From Vesta saturnalis (taxonomy: Eukaryota > Arthropoda > Insecta > Coleoptera > Lampyridae): 64,000 nt of DNA. The position numbers and the translations under genes were made by a program. Positions 11,601 to 23,692 of the stretch are shown here, in pieces (within the stretch, counting starts at the first letter, position 1; each line of letters opens with the position of its first letter). Under the pieces are notes generated by a model. That model ran no database searches. It was given only the letters and a program-made list of their open reading frames with translations, and had not been told where the DNA came from. The stretch lies in NCBI GenBank assembly GCA_036346205.1, contig JARFJB010000400.1, positions 2,081,001-2,145,000 of the forward strand, written 5' to 3'.

Positions 11601-12320
11601 TCGAGGGAAATTATTTTAATAAAATTAACAGAAATTATCATATTAAATTGATGATGGTACAACGTGCCGAAGTTGTAGTAAAATACATTAGGATTAACTA
11701 ATACCATTAATCTCAAACGTGGTACTAATTAAAAATAATTACTAAAAGTAAAGTACGATACAATTTATATCAATACACAATTATAGTATATTAAATTTAT
11801 ATACCACATATGAAAGTAATAATATACTCATCACAAATTATTTATGGCACCACATTAGTAGGGTGAAATGTTAATAAGAATATTTTATTTAATTTTAATC
11901 TCAAATTAAATTATACATCTCAATATATTCAGTGGTTTATTTTAAAGAAACATTTGTAAACAGTGAACAACCATAAACTGTGCCTTTCCTAGACGCAAAT
12001 CCTTTACCAATTAAATATTTATTCATTACAGCATTGACGTAATTTGACATGTGCAGTTAAAATTAGAACAAGACTAAATGTACACATCTTTTCAATATAT
12101 AATAACCACAGCATTTAAGCAATAACATGCGTAATTTGATTTCCCGAATTTTAGACCACATTCACAATTTTTTTAATAAATTGTGTACAATTATATATAA
12201 TTTTACGTTATGTAAAGCCTCTATATTACAACATTGCCTCTTGTATATCATTCTTATGGTATATTCTCTAATTAAATTGTATTTTTTTACTTTAACTAAA
12301 TAATTATGTAACTCATTGTT
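11601..12320. other. AT-rich stretch without recognisable gene
   Basis: Nothing recognisable apart from short chance frames. Confidence 0.5.
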
Positions 12321-12321
12321 A

Positions 12322-13197
12322 TACAGTGTGGAAAAAGTCTGGAACACCTGAAATGTCTCAAAAGGTATTCTAAACTTGTCATCTTTTGAAATGCTTTAAC
12401 TCTATGTAAAATTGCGTACGATGAAGGGACCATAGAGGGCCCCTTTTTTAATAACCCCTATTTTTTGTTCAATATAGTGAATATTGTAGTTCAAAAATTG
12501 TAATATGTTACATACAAGTAAGGTTTTAATTGTGAAGGTTGATTTATTTTAATATTAGCTAGAAGGCATTGAAACAACTGATTTAATGTCAGTTGCGTCA
12601 ATTTTGTTGTAGGTAAATTAGATGATTGTGCTTTTTCTGTTATCTGAAATCTGAAAAAACCTTAATAATAATGTCTCTTTCTCAAAAGCATCACATAGAA
12701 ATTCTTATGATCTATGGTTATGAAGATAGGAGAAGAACTGCAGTGGAAGTCTGCTTCCTCTTTAATGAAGCTGATAAAGATCGCCGGTTTATAGTACAAT
12801 TTGCAGTTAGTGAAATTTTAAGTAAATACAGAGTATATGGATATGTAGGTGACAAATCCAGAACTGGCCCTCGAATAATCAATGTTGACAAACAACTTGC
12901 CATTTTATTGAGAGTTGAAGACAATCCACACTATAGTTCCCGTCAGATTGGTTTGGACATGAATTTAAGTCATTCTACAGTGCTTAATGTTTTACATAAA
13001 CATACAATTCACCCTTATAAAGTTACATTGACTCAAGAATTATCAGAAGATAAACATAGAAAACATAGAAGACTTGAAGGAACGAATTCGGCAGCAAATG
13101 CAAAAAAGGCGTCCATTTGTCCTCTTCAACGTACGCCACTGTACATGGAATTAAAGTATTTCAAAAGACGATAAATTTAAAATACCTTTTGACTCCT
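12322..13197 (+). pseudogene. Mariner-like element with the DDE core deleted
   Basis: The left end TACAGTGTGGAAAAAGTCTG is a typical terminal repeat. The reading frame starts at ATG 12671 (MSLSQKHHIEILMIYGYEDR), in the style of the DUF4817-type N-terminal helix domain that opens many insect Tc1/mariner-superfamily transposases. It continues through a second helix-turn-helix ending HKHTIHPYKVTLTQELSED. At about 13060 the frame changes and the sequence jumps straight to NIEDLKERIRQQMQKRRPF and a stop, which is the C-terminal end of the family. All three catalytic blocks (about 150 residues) are therefore gone. A right-end block (AAATACCTTTTGA, near 13179-13193) mirrors the left end. A non-autonomous deletion derivative. 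Confidence 0.65.
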
Positions 13198-13281
13198 TCG
13201 AGCGTTTGTTTCGACAAAAACTTATTTTACCAGATATTGGAGGTGTTACAGACACTACATTATTTACTTATTTTTACTTCT

Positions 13282-13286
<5 letters not shown>

Positions 13287-13341
<55 letters not shown>
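13287..13341. repeat. (TA)n microsatellite
   Basis: About 55 bp of TA dinucleotides. Frames of alternating I and Y on either strand are translations of this repeat. Confidence 0.95.
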
Positions 13342-13344
<3 letters not shown>

Positions 13345-14559
13345 TATAACTATTTTAATCAAAACATCTGTAATGTAAGCAACGGAATCGTAAGTAATAC
13401 TTACCTTTGAAAGAATGTGAAGATATATTAATATTATAGGTGCGAAAAGTAAAATAACCATAATTTTTATTAAGTTTTGATTGTACTTACCATCTGTTAG
13501 AAGCTATACAAATTAGGCAGTGCAATAAATACAAAATATGATTAAATGACTAAACACATTTGTTCTAAAGTAGTAAATTGGTATCTAACCTCTTACTTCC
13601 AAATACAGTAGCCGATATGAAAGGAAAGATGATAATGAATTATATTTTAATAATACTACTTATTGCCATTCGATTTTATTACTCATAGTAAAAGTTAATT
13701 CGCATTGAAATTTTTGGTAGCATAATACATTTGTCATTGCCATTAAATACTTTATGTTAAATTAAATAAGATCACCAGTGACAATTAATTTCTTCTAAAT
13801 ACAATCACAATATATGAAAATTTGTACACAATATTTTTCATGGTGCAATAGTTAAATACATGTCACTGTCCATTAATGTTCCAGTTTTATAGAACGATAT
13901 ATTACGAATGAAGGCTAATTTTTGCAGAACAGTCTAATAGTTATGTAAAAATACGCAAAATTGATCGAGATTCAAGTTTTGAACAGCGGATTTGCATATC
14001 TTTCTCTACTTTGAAAGTCAGCGTGTCCCTCAAAGAAAAAGTTATCTCAGTTATCCCTGAAAATACTATCCACGGGTTGTGGAAGCGTTAACTTTCTCTA
14101 AAATAGAGGCCAGAACGGCCGAAATCCGTCCCCTTGAATAAGATATGGATTCCACAGAATTTGAGATCGCGGAATTAATTTAAACTTATCTCCTGACTCA
14201 TTAATTATTATCACTGTGTTGAAATATGGTCTCAAAAAGTTCGGTTTCACATTATTTGTAAAAATGAGTGTATCCGGCTTGTTTGATTATCTAATTATGG
14301 ATCAGTCAACCTTGAGTCAATGAAGATGTACTCTACATTTTTTTAAGATTTCCTAACGTATAACTGCAGTATACAATATACAGTACAGACACCAACTTTT
14401 ATTAGTGCAATACCACCACCTTTACTAATATTGGTGCTCCGATATTCTGAGTTCAGTAAGGGCTGTCGGTCACTATCTCCTTTATTCCTTATGCACTTGC
14501 CAACACGCACTAGCCAAGCGGCTAAACCCTTAAAATGACGAGTTCTAAAAGAGGTGAGT
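13342..14559. other. No clear gene; right part may be LINE 5' region
   Basis: 13342-13900 is plain AT-rich DNA. From about 13980 base composition becomes more balanced and leads into the LINE starting near 14560, so this part may hold its decayed first ORF. I could not identify any domain. Confidence 0.35.
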
Positions 14560-17520
14560 AGGGTGAGACGCCCACAGTCTAACATCGATTCGCCGATCTG
14601 TCCCAAATAATATTGGGGGAAGCGGGAAAAATTCGTTATCGCCAAAATCAGGACTAATAAGAGCAAGATCTGCCGTGAATACAATCCTGCCCAATTCGGA
14701 TGCCCGGGAGCGCAAGGATCAACCGACAGCGGTGATGGAAAGTACCAACATTCGGACACATTACTGCAACGTACGTGGTATCCGGTCGAATCGTAATGCT
14801 GTTAACCTACACCTTGAACAAGTGCAATCGGACATTCTGTTTCTATCAGAAACACAAGTCTCCCCTGGAAGTACTGATTCGCCTGACCTGCAACTTCCCA
14901 GGTACAACCTCCAGTCTAACTTTGGCCTTAAAGGCGTGGTATGTGCGTATACCAAGGACAACGTAGGTTGTAAAAGGATGTCCACTTGGAAAAACAACAA
15001 ATTCGACGTGATTTGGTTCAAACATTCTGGGTCCCAATTTGTTTGTATAGGTCAGCCAATGATAATAACTTCCAAGATATTTTTGATTATCTTGGTCTTA
15101 TCACAGTCTCCATCTTGCGATATCTCAATTCTTGGAGATTTTAACATCCACAATTCCAATTGGCTTCAATTTTCATCTACCACTAATCCCGCAGGTCATA
15201 GTGTAGAAGCATTTGCTGTATCCTGTGATGTCACACCAGAATCCCTGACAACCTTAACCATACTCCACATCTCCTATTCCTTACATATAACCCATTTGTC
15301 TATAAAACAAGAGTTCTTTCTCCACTTGGTCAATCAGATCACTGCCTAATCTAAATAAGTTCCTCTGTACCTAATCCCACTGTTACTCGAAAAACAGATA
15401 GAACTATGTGGTGTTTCAAATCAGTTAACTGGAGCGAACTACGAGATTTTTTACAACCTTCCCCTGGCGTGAGTATTGCTTTAAACGGTTCTTCTCTTCA
15501 AACCTAAACATAAACATAAACTCTATACCAAATGTAAATCAAATAAACTTGTCAAAAACCACGCCGACTATATTGCCGCGAGGAATAGTTGCAAAAGTAT
15601 CATCACCAAGGCCAAAAAGGTGTTTGGAGAACGTAAATGCAAAGAATTAGTCTCATGTTCTTTGGATAGTCGTAAATTTTGGTCATTAGCTAAAGGAATT
15701 AGCAAAAACTTTAGTACGTCTTCCTTTCCCCCCACGACGTCTCGTGACGGAGCTGTAGTAGCCGATCTTGCTGACAAAGTCAACCTCTATGTCGATTACT
15801 TTGCATCAAATTCATGTCTCAATGATTCTGGTAAAATTGTGCCGTCGCCCAAACCTGTCCTATACGCTATGAAACCAATCCATTTTCGATACAATCTCCT
15901 AGAATCAATTATAAATAAATTTGATTCAAACAAGGCTACTAGTCCTGACGGTATTCCAGCTATCGTCTTTAAAAAATGCTACCCCGATCTAGTACCTGTA
16001 TTATCCAAACTCTCAATCTCCATGTCATCTGATGAGTTTCTCTTTCTCTTATCGTGGTAGTTGGCAAATGTCCAACCTATTCCTACAAAAGGCGATTAAA
16101 CTGACCCCCCAAACTATCGATGAACCTACACCTGCATTTATTGAAAATCCTGGAAAAAGCCACCAACCATCAACTATTATCGCTCCTCGAGGCCAATAAA
16201 CTCCTAAACGACCACCAGTATGGGTTCAGACAGAGTCGTTCAACGGGTGATTTTCTTTCATATGTCACCCAACTTTGGAATAACGCATTAGAATGGTCCG
16301 GTGAAACAGTCGTGGTAGCTTTGGACATTCGAAAGGTTTTTAACCAAGTTTGGCATAGGTGCCTACTTGCAAGCTCACGTCGTTAGGTTTATCGGATACG
16401 ATTATTAATTGGATCTCCAGCTTTCTTGCAAAAGGCGTATACGTGCTGTCATCGATGGCTTCTTTTCGAAAGAAGCTACTATTAACGCAGGCGTACCTCA
16501 AGTATCAGTGATAGCGCCCACACTTTTCCTACTACGCATAAATGATCTCATTTTCTGAACAACTAACCCGATTCATTGATTTACAGACGACAGCACTCTA
16601 CATTGTAGTTCTTCTCCGTTTTCCCACAACAATAAGTCTAGTCAGGACGTTATACTGAAAATGTCGGCCTCAATCAACAGTACATTAGAACTTATCCTAG
16701 AATGGGGACGGAATAATCTACTCACGTTCAATGCCGACAAAACCTAGTGTTGCTTTGTGTCCGTCAAGACCGACCGTTTTACTGCCGTAAATACGAATGG
16801 CTTAATTATCAAGTTTTCAAACTCTATTTCTATGTTAGGGATGTCCGTATCATCGAACCTTTAATGGGTTGACCACCTTTTGTCAGCCAGCAAAACAGCA
16901 CCCGTAAACTGGGCTTTCTATACAGATCTAAACAGTACTTCACATCGAAACAACTCCTTTCACTGTATAAGGTTCAAATTCGACCTCATCTGGAATACAA
17001 TTTCCACCTCTGAGTCAGTGCTCCCCTATACGCCCTTAATATGGTAAACCGCATCCAAAAAAAAACTATAAGACTTATAAATGACCCATCTCTAACTTCT
17101 GACCTACAGTCTCTCGAGCATTGAAGAATAGTTTCGGTTCTTTCCTTGTTCTATTGCTATTACAATGGCAAGTGTGCCTCCGAAACACACTCCTTGGTAT
17201 CTTCTCAGGCCATCTTCGCTAGGAACACTCAGTTTGCCCATTCACACCATAATTCCACACTCAAAATTACATCTTGTCATACTAAACGGGCGCAATGTAC
17301 ATTTTTCGTCATGGCTACCAAATTGTGGAATACTCTACGCAGTTCCTGCTTTCCTCCAAACTTTGATTTAAGCAAATTGAAGGTATTCATAAACATTTCC
17401 CGACAGGCTAACAATACCCCTAACCCCCTCCCAGTGTTCCTGAGTGCTTCAGCACGTTAAGCAAATGTTAGCCTGTTCAGGAATACTTTTAGTAAAAAAG
17501 TCCTGTAGAAACTTCATACT
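14560..17520 (+). pseudogene. CR1/Jockey-like LINE ORF2, decayed copy 1
   Basis: A non-LTR retrotransposon polyprotein in pieces. The endonuclease part begins near 14675 and shows IRTHYCNVRGIRSN, DILFLSETQVS (catalytic Glu) and ISILGDFNIHN (Asp/Asn motif). The RT part shows NKATSPDGIPAIVFKKCYP near 15930, QYGFRQSRSTGDFLSYVTQ and VVVALDIRKVFNQVWH (first catalytic Asp) at 16220-16360, INAGVPQVSVIAPTLF, and FTDDSTLHC near 16580 in the YADD position. The C-terminus (17146-17460) ends SLSRQ-like sequence followed by PLPVFLSASAR and a stop. At least six frame changes or stops break the gene. A second copy of the same family lies at 60250-62760. Family name is a judgement from motif style. Confidence 0.8.
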
Positions 17521-17696
17521 TAAGTGTAAATTCATGACCGATGTACATTGGCGCAGCATGGGAAGTATCGATTATAATAAATTCACGGTATTCGACACGA
17601 AGTATTATACCTAAAGTACTGGATTTTAAAAAAGTTTTATTTTATGAATGGATAGGGACCTATTGGCGTTACATTTTAGAATTATTTTCGTGTTAT

Positions 17697-17765
17697 ACAC
17701 GGTGTGCCAAAAACACGAAAAGTATCAAAGTTGCTATTCTTTAAATGGAACACCCTGTATATTAT
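17697..17765. repeat. Solitary mariner-type terminal repeat
   Basis: ACACGGTGTGCCAAAAACACG at the start and GGAACACCCTGTATATTA at the end resemble the outer terminal repeats of the mariner-like elements in this window. No inverted partner is seen at the right side of the neighbouring element, so it is a leftover end or the true left end of a right-truncated element. Confidence 0.4.
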
Positions 17766-19824
17766 TTTATTTTCAGTTTCTATGATGAAAATAAATGCGA
17801 GTTTTATTAAGGCTTAACCTACTTAAACCTTATGGTTTTTGAAATATTTAATATTTTGTGAAAATGTAGTAACAAATTTAATGCTTAATTTTTCAACTTA
17901 TGTTTTTTTTTATTTTCAACTAAATTAAGACTGAAATCTACTAATTGATCAAGTTTTATGTCGTCCGTGTGAAACATTTACTAACTTATACAAGGTGTCT
18001 TAAAATTAAGGGTCAATAAATACATTCTTTAAACGGTGGTAACTTATTAAATTTAAATGGGATAACCTGTATTTTATGGCAACAGCAGATGTAAAATTTA
18101 ATTGTCTATCGAATAGTATTACATATGCCTATGGCTAACTCTACATATTTTCAAGTAAAATGCACATTTTGTTTGTGCAAACTAAGTTCAAGAAATTTGT
18201 AATTTATCAAGGCACCTTGTCATTTTGACAAGTCGTTACTATTGACTGATAGTGGTTGTCAGGTACTTACAAAAGTCTTTAATTGTAATAATTGCATCTA
18301 GTAGTGGTAGCAGTATTTTTTTATCTTTGTAGTATTAGTCTATTTTTAAGAATGCTAGTTTTTCCGAAAGAAGAACTCACCGACATGATTTTTATTCTAG
18401 GAGAATCTCTGCGAAACTGCTTCCTGGCATCACGAATTTACGCTGAGAGATTTACCAACAGAAATCATCCAAATTCGAAAGACTGTTGAATCAATTAAGA
18501 CAAACTGGAAGTGTCCTGTATAAAAAACCCACTACAAGCAAACCTGTGACAGAAAACGACGAGACTCAAAATATCAACATTAGCCAAGCAAGTGTGTCAA
18601 GAATTTTTAAGAGATATAATTATCATCCGTCTAAAATCCAACTTAATCAAGAACTCGCTGAAAACGATTATGGGAAACGAGTTGAATTTTGTATGTGGGT
18701 ATTAGATAAAGTGACAGAAAATGAAAAATTTTTTAATTCTGTTCTGTTTACTGATGCACGTACATTTCATAACAACGGAGCCGTTAACAGACATAACTTC
18801 CACTATTATTCTGATTCCAATCCGCATCCATTTAGGATTATACATAATCAACATATATGGTCAGTGAAAGTGTGGGGCGTAATAATGGGTCAATATTTAA
18901 TCGGTCCTTATTTTTTTCAAGAACATTTAAATGGAATGTTGTTTTTACAATTCTTAAGAAATCAGTTTCCAACCTTGTTACAAGACATTCCCTTAGACAT
19001 AAGAAGAACGATGTGATTTCATATTTCCCGCACATTTTCATCGCGGAGTCCGAGAACATTTAAATCACCATTACCAAAATCGATGGATTGGAAGAAATGG
19101 ATCTCAATATTGGCCCCCAAGGTCACCCGACTTAACAGCAATGGATTTTTTTATGGGGATACTTAAAAGGAATGGTTTATAACACACCTCCAACAACATC
19201 AGATGATCTAAAACAGCGCACAAAAGAAGCTTTCCAAACTGTAAGCCCACGTATGTTGGAAAAGTGATTTTTATGCACTACTATTATTCTTTTATTTTAA
19301 ACTACTAAACTACTATTATCTGTATAATAATTTAGATTAGGTTCTAGAACTTGATGACTGCTTCAATTAATTCTGTTTGTCAAAACGCCTTCAACTATAA
19401 ATCTCTTGAACTCAGTTTGCACAAGCAAAATGTGCATTTTACTTCAAAATATGAAGAGTTAGCCATAGGAATATGTAATAGGCAATTAAATTTTACATCT
19501 GCTGTTATCATAAAATACAGGGTGTCCTGTTTAAGTTAAATAAGTTACTACCGTTTAAATATTGTAATTATTGACCCTTAATTTTAAGACACCTTGTATA
19601 AGTTAGTAAATGTTTCACACGTGCGACATACAACTTGATCAATTAGTAGACTCCAGTCTTAATTTGGTTGAAAATAAAAAAATACAAGTTGAGAAATTAA
19701 GCATTAAATTTGTTACTACATTTTCACAAAATATTAAATATTTTAAAAACCATAAGGTTTAGGTAGGTTAAGCCTTAATAAAACTCGCATTTATTTTCAT
19801 CATAGAAACTGAAAATGAGATAAT
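17766..19824 (+). mobile_element. Mariner-like element with inverted arms of about 430 bp
   Basis: The left arm (about 17766-18215) and right arm (about 19386-19824) are imperfect reverse complements along their whole length. Examples are CTATGATGAAAATAAATGCG against its complement at about 19790-19809, and AATGCACATTTTGTTTGTGC against its complement near 19420. Between them lies a broken transposase gene (18351-19267). The arms are far longer than the 20-40 bp of classical mariners and also carry an inner ACAGGGTGTCC-type repeat (about 19518). Confidence 0.75.
18351..19267 (+). pseudogene. Tc1/mariner-like transposase with DUF4817-type N-terminus
   Basis: Starts MLVFPKEELTDMIFILGES and AERFTNRNHPNS (N-terminal helix domain), shifts frame at about 18486, then QLRQTGSVLYKKPTTSKPV. 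About 25 residues are missing before NISQASVSRIFKRYNYHPSK (second helix-turn-helix). The catalytic region follows: SVLFTDARTFHNNGAVNRHN has the first Asp but lacks the usual following Glu. The second block, normally W-F-Q-H-D-G then PAH, is damaged by a small deletion near 19015-19035 that removes its Asp. The third block WPPRSPDLTAMDFF (about 19112) is kept and followed by a frame shift in a T run. The protein ends near 19267. It cannot encode an active enzyme. Confidence 0.75.
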
Positions 19825-19943
19825 CTGAAATAACAATGCTTAAAGTCAAATCGAATGTATAACATACACCATTCGACTAAAGTCATGATAACTCAACATT
19901 ATTTTTCTTAAGAGAATCTAAATATCCAGCACTATAGTACTAA

Positions 19944-21118
19944 AGTGCATTTCACGAATAATTAGACCTCTATAATATGGCTGCCATTCCACTATGAACA
20001 ACATCCAATTATAAAATAACTAAAATGCTATAAGTGTAAAATTGTAATGAAAGGAATATTTCAGTTGGCTACTCTGAACCGCATTTTCTATCCTTTCCTA
20101 CAACATTATAATAGCAAAAGACAAATATAATAACAAATACGACCTTCAAACGTCTTAAAATATTATTTGCCAACTCAGTAGCGTATCACGCGGAGAGGTA
20201 ACTTAGGTTAGTAAAATTGAAAATTTTTCAATTAAATTAATTATTGTAAGAAATAAACATGGTTAAAATAAAAGAATGTTCCTAACAAATATCATTATTG
20301 TTAAGAATTTCTGAGAATTTACCATTACTAATTCGTAATTAATGTTGAAACTGCAAATTACTCCATTAGCATAATGTGAATTAGAAATCATTAATGACCA
20401 CTTGCTATGCTTATAAATGTGGAATCAATTTTCCATTTTGCCATTGTACTGTAAACAATAATTTGTAACGGTTGTAGTGATTGTGTAGTTTTTATACTAA
20501 AATGGAAGAAAGTTTTGTTTTAACTGAAGACGAGAATTGAAAATTTGCACAGTTATAGTGCAACTTCTGTAAGATTACACAATATTATCTTAATTGTCAT
20601 ATTTTAACTGTTAGCGTAGATCATATATATGCGTAAAAAGTCTACAGAAGCACAAGCAATAATTGTAAATGCATATAACTTCTTTTCAAGTAAGAAACAT
20701 CAAAATGTAGCTGTAGACTTTGGAAAAATAAATATAGCTGAAGTAAGTACACTATTCAGATTTAGAATAGTAAATCAGTCCAAGAATAAATAAAATGATG
20801 AGTGGATAGACAATTTATTTTAAATGTTTATAATTCTGCGATTTTAATTACGCAATAATTATTAATAAAAAAATAATTTACTACATACTTGTTCATTTTT
20901 TTTAAATTTGTATTAAAATAGTTAAAATAGTATATAATAATAATATTAGGTGAGCGTGGTGATGGCGAATTTATTAATAATAAATTTATTCAAATAAGTT
21001 TTTCACTTTTTTTTACATGGGAAAAGGTACTACGCCAATGAGTGCTCCCGCGCTTTATTTGGTGACAAATGTAAATGGCGGCCATATTGCAGAGGTCTAA
21101 TTACTCGTGAAATGCACT
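19944..21118. mobile_element. DNA transposon remnant with 45-bp TIRs
   Basis: AGTGCATTTCACGAATAATT and the following bases (19944-19988) recur as an inverted copy at 21074-21118 with about four mismatches in 45 bp. TATAGTA sequences lie outside both ends, compatible with a TA target duplication. Inside is a short piece of a transposase N-terminus (20629-20793). The rest of the interior has no coding sequence, so the element is internally deleted. Confidence 0.65.
20629..20793 (+). pseudogene. IS630/mariner-superfamily transposase N-terminal fragment
   Basis: Fifty-four codons starting MRKKSTEAQAIIVNAYNFF and continuing KKHQNVAVDFGKINI. This matches the opening of a common insect transposase type in which a helix with an IVNAY/VFNVY motif is followed by a variable lysine-rich part. 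A second, longer relic of the same type is at 22300-23692, where the same helix reads QQLVFNV. Nothing after residue 54 can be recognised. Confidence 0.5.
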
Positions 21119-22299
21119 ATACTATAGTAATAACTTTAATTCTCAGAATATAATCGTTAAAATGAATGCTTTCAATTTGGGCCTAGAGCTTATATTTTGC
21201 GTGATTTATCAAGCACATAAAGGGTATACAATTAGAGAATTGCCTTTCCAAAAACTAGAAATTGTATATTCAATTAAGCTGTCATTTACATTGTGTAAGT
21301 AATATTTATTTTTTGATATTTATCAGAACCTGATATGGAATTATGACTTAATTTATCCTCCATGTTTCTATATGATAGGTTTGATGACGGGAACTGCTAT
21401 GCAGTGCCAGGTTAACCATCAAGTGTAATTAACGAGTTAGTTACAATATTTTTGCAAGATTGAGCTTTTTCGTTTATTTACCATATCTGTTTCTAAGACA
21501 GTAGGATATGTTTACTGGTTGCGAGGCCCAACTCGTCGGTAAGTATTTTACTTACCGACGTCTTTTACTTACCAACGGAATAGTATATTACATTACTAGT
21601 ATGGAAAGTGCTATTTCACACGAGTGGGAGATTGTCGCAAGAGGCTATCGCTCAGCCTCTAAACATGGCCGTCGTCCGGTAAACGTCCCTTACTGTTCTT
21701 GATACTCAATATACTATTTTCAGAGAATCGCTTCCTTTAACTTTCCTGTTTTTTCAAAATGAAAATGTTATGTCGACCAGACTGCCATCTCGTAATGAAA
21801 GTACAGAACGTTTGACAGTTTTGACTCCTTGACGCAACTCGTCTATTAGAATACAAATCAATGCAGCGCTTTCTATCAACTTCATTTAAATCGTTTATCA
21901 ACAGACCCTATTAATGCATGATTTTGAGTTGCTTGATGATTCCTATTAATAAACGATTCTCTGGAAAAATACTTTAATACAATGTTTGAATTATTTAGAA
22001 GAAATAGTATTAAAATATAACATAACTTGACATATGTAGACATACAAAAATAATATTTATTCTACGCTCTAACATTCTTCCAGGCCTTTTGAATCATTAT
22101 CATTTACCGAAATTGTTAATGGTTCAGTAGAAAGTAATTAAAATTCTTAAATCAGATGTTTACTAAAATCATGTTATTAATTATAGGTTTATAATTATCA
22201 AATGCGAAGTATGTAATTAAGTATGATCTTTAATAACGTGATTTTAATGTTATTGGAGGATAATTAGTGCAAGAATATCTGTTTAATGTAAAATTCATG
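21119..22299. other. No gene recognised; contains a perfect hairpin
   Basis: AT-rich with scattered CpG. The only clear structure is the perfect inverted repeat at 21534-21560. A 64-codon plus frame (21508-21702) covers that hairpin and has no known domain. Confidence 0.4.
21534..21560. repeat. Perfect 12-bp inverted repeat with 3-base loop
   Basis: CGTCGGTAAGTA, loop TTT, TACTTACCGACG. A third related block TTTTACTTACCAACG follows at about 21563-21577. Confidence 0.95.
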
Positions 22300-23692
22300 T
22301 TTAGTTGCGGCAGTACGTTTGGCCGGAAAATTTTTATAGGAACGTTGCCAACAGCTTGTATTTAATGTGTAGGAATATTTTTGTCGAGAAAAAGATAACT
22401 TTGGCTCATTGCGTAACGTTGATGCAGTGTACGGAAGAATAGCCCAACCTTTGAATATCAGTGTGCCTACATTAAAGAAGGTCATCGAGTGTAAGAAAAG
22501 GAACCTTCCGATACCTAAAATAATCCAGAAACCTCGTAAGAAGTTTAAAACAGGTGATATACCTGAAGGTGTAAAATATACTGTACGATATATCATTAAT
22601 TAAAAATATGCTCAAAAGAAAGTAGTTACAGAGGTCAAGACAAAAAGTGTAAAAAAATCAAATTATTCTTCTAATAGTAAAAGGTTCATCATATTACACG
22701 CCCGAAATCAAGATGGTTTTATTGAAAATAGCAGATCAATATTCGCCGCGTACTCCAAATTGTTTGATTACCATGACTCAAAATTTAGCAACCAATCGAA
22801 ACAGTATATTTTTTGAATTTGAACCAATTAGGATCTGATTATACTGGCAATCTTTTTCATACTAAGGAGCACGTTTTTACAGCGATAATACAGGTGAGAA
22901 TAAAGGTAAAAAAATTCAACAAAAAACTGTATTGATAATAAGAATAATTATTAATATTATTGGTCACATCCATGAAAAAAACGTTCAAATTTCCTGCATT
23001 TTGTTTGGATTGTCTTGCTGAATCCTAAGTTGTTGTCTTTAGAAAATCGCCACTGGTGATCTGACTGACAAAAATTACTGGCAAGATTCCTACCACTAGT
23101 ATTATATACGAAACATAAATGCAGCACGTTTTCAGAGGTGGCTTGTTGATCATCTATTACCTAATCTACAAGAATCATCGTTAATTATTACAGACAATGC
23201 ATCATACCACTCCCGTGTTGTAGAAAAAATTCCATGTAGTTCACGGAAAAAGGAAGAGTTGCCAAAGAGGTTAAAAATGAAACCTATTGCTTTTGCGGAC
23301 ACAGATTTTAAAATAGATCTTTTGAATCTTGCTAAAGAGCATACATATGAAAAGGTCGTAGAGAACATCACTCGCGAACAGGGGCGTTTCATACTCAGGT
23401 TACCACCAGTTTAATGCGATTAAAAATATTTGGGGATTTTGAATGTCATTCTATGACGAACGCATAGGTAGAAATGGTTACTACGATGACGCTGTACTGC
23501 AAATGTAGGAAGAGTCATTGAATAAATGTGATAGTGAGGTTTGGAAAAAAATTATTTTGCATACTCAAAAAATAATATTTCAGTGGACGTCTCGTGAAAA
23601 AGCTCTCAATGGAACGGTAGAACCATTAATAATTTCGGTAAATGATAGTGGTTCAGAAGACGTGGATGAAGATTGTTACAACGTAGAATAAA
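22300..23692 (+). pseudogene. Decayed IS630/mariner-superfamily transposase
   Basis: Reading across several stops and frame changes gives the N-terminus QQLVFNV, then DAVYGRIAQPLNISVPTLKK and VIECKKRNLPIPKIIQKPRK (22400-22540) and the linker KFKTGDIPEGVKYTVR. A damaged middle follows. The catalytic part at 23120-23400 has WLVDHLLPNLQESSLIITDN (catalytic Asp), ASYHSRVVEKIPCSSRKKEE, FADTDFKIDLLNLAKEH and ILRLPP. The third block, expected as YHCxFNxIExxW, is reduced to FNAIKNIWGF. The C-terminus ends SGSEDVDEDCYNVE near 23690. At least ten inactivating changes are visible. Confidence 0.7.
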
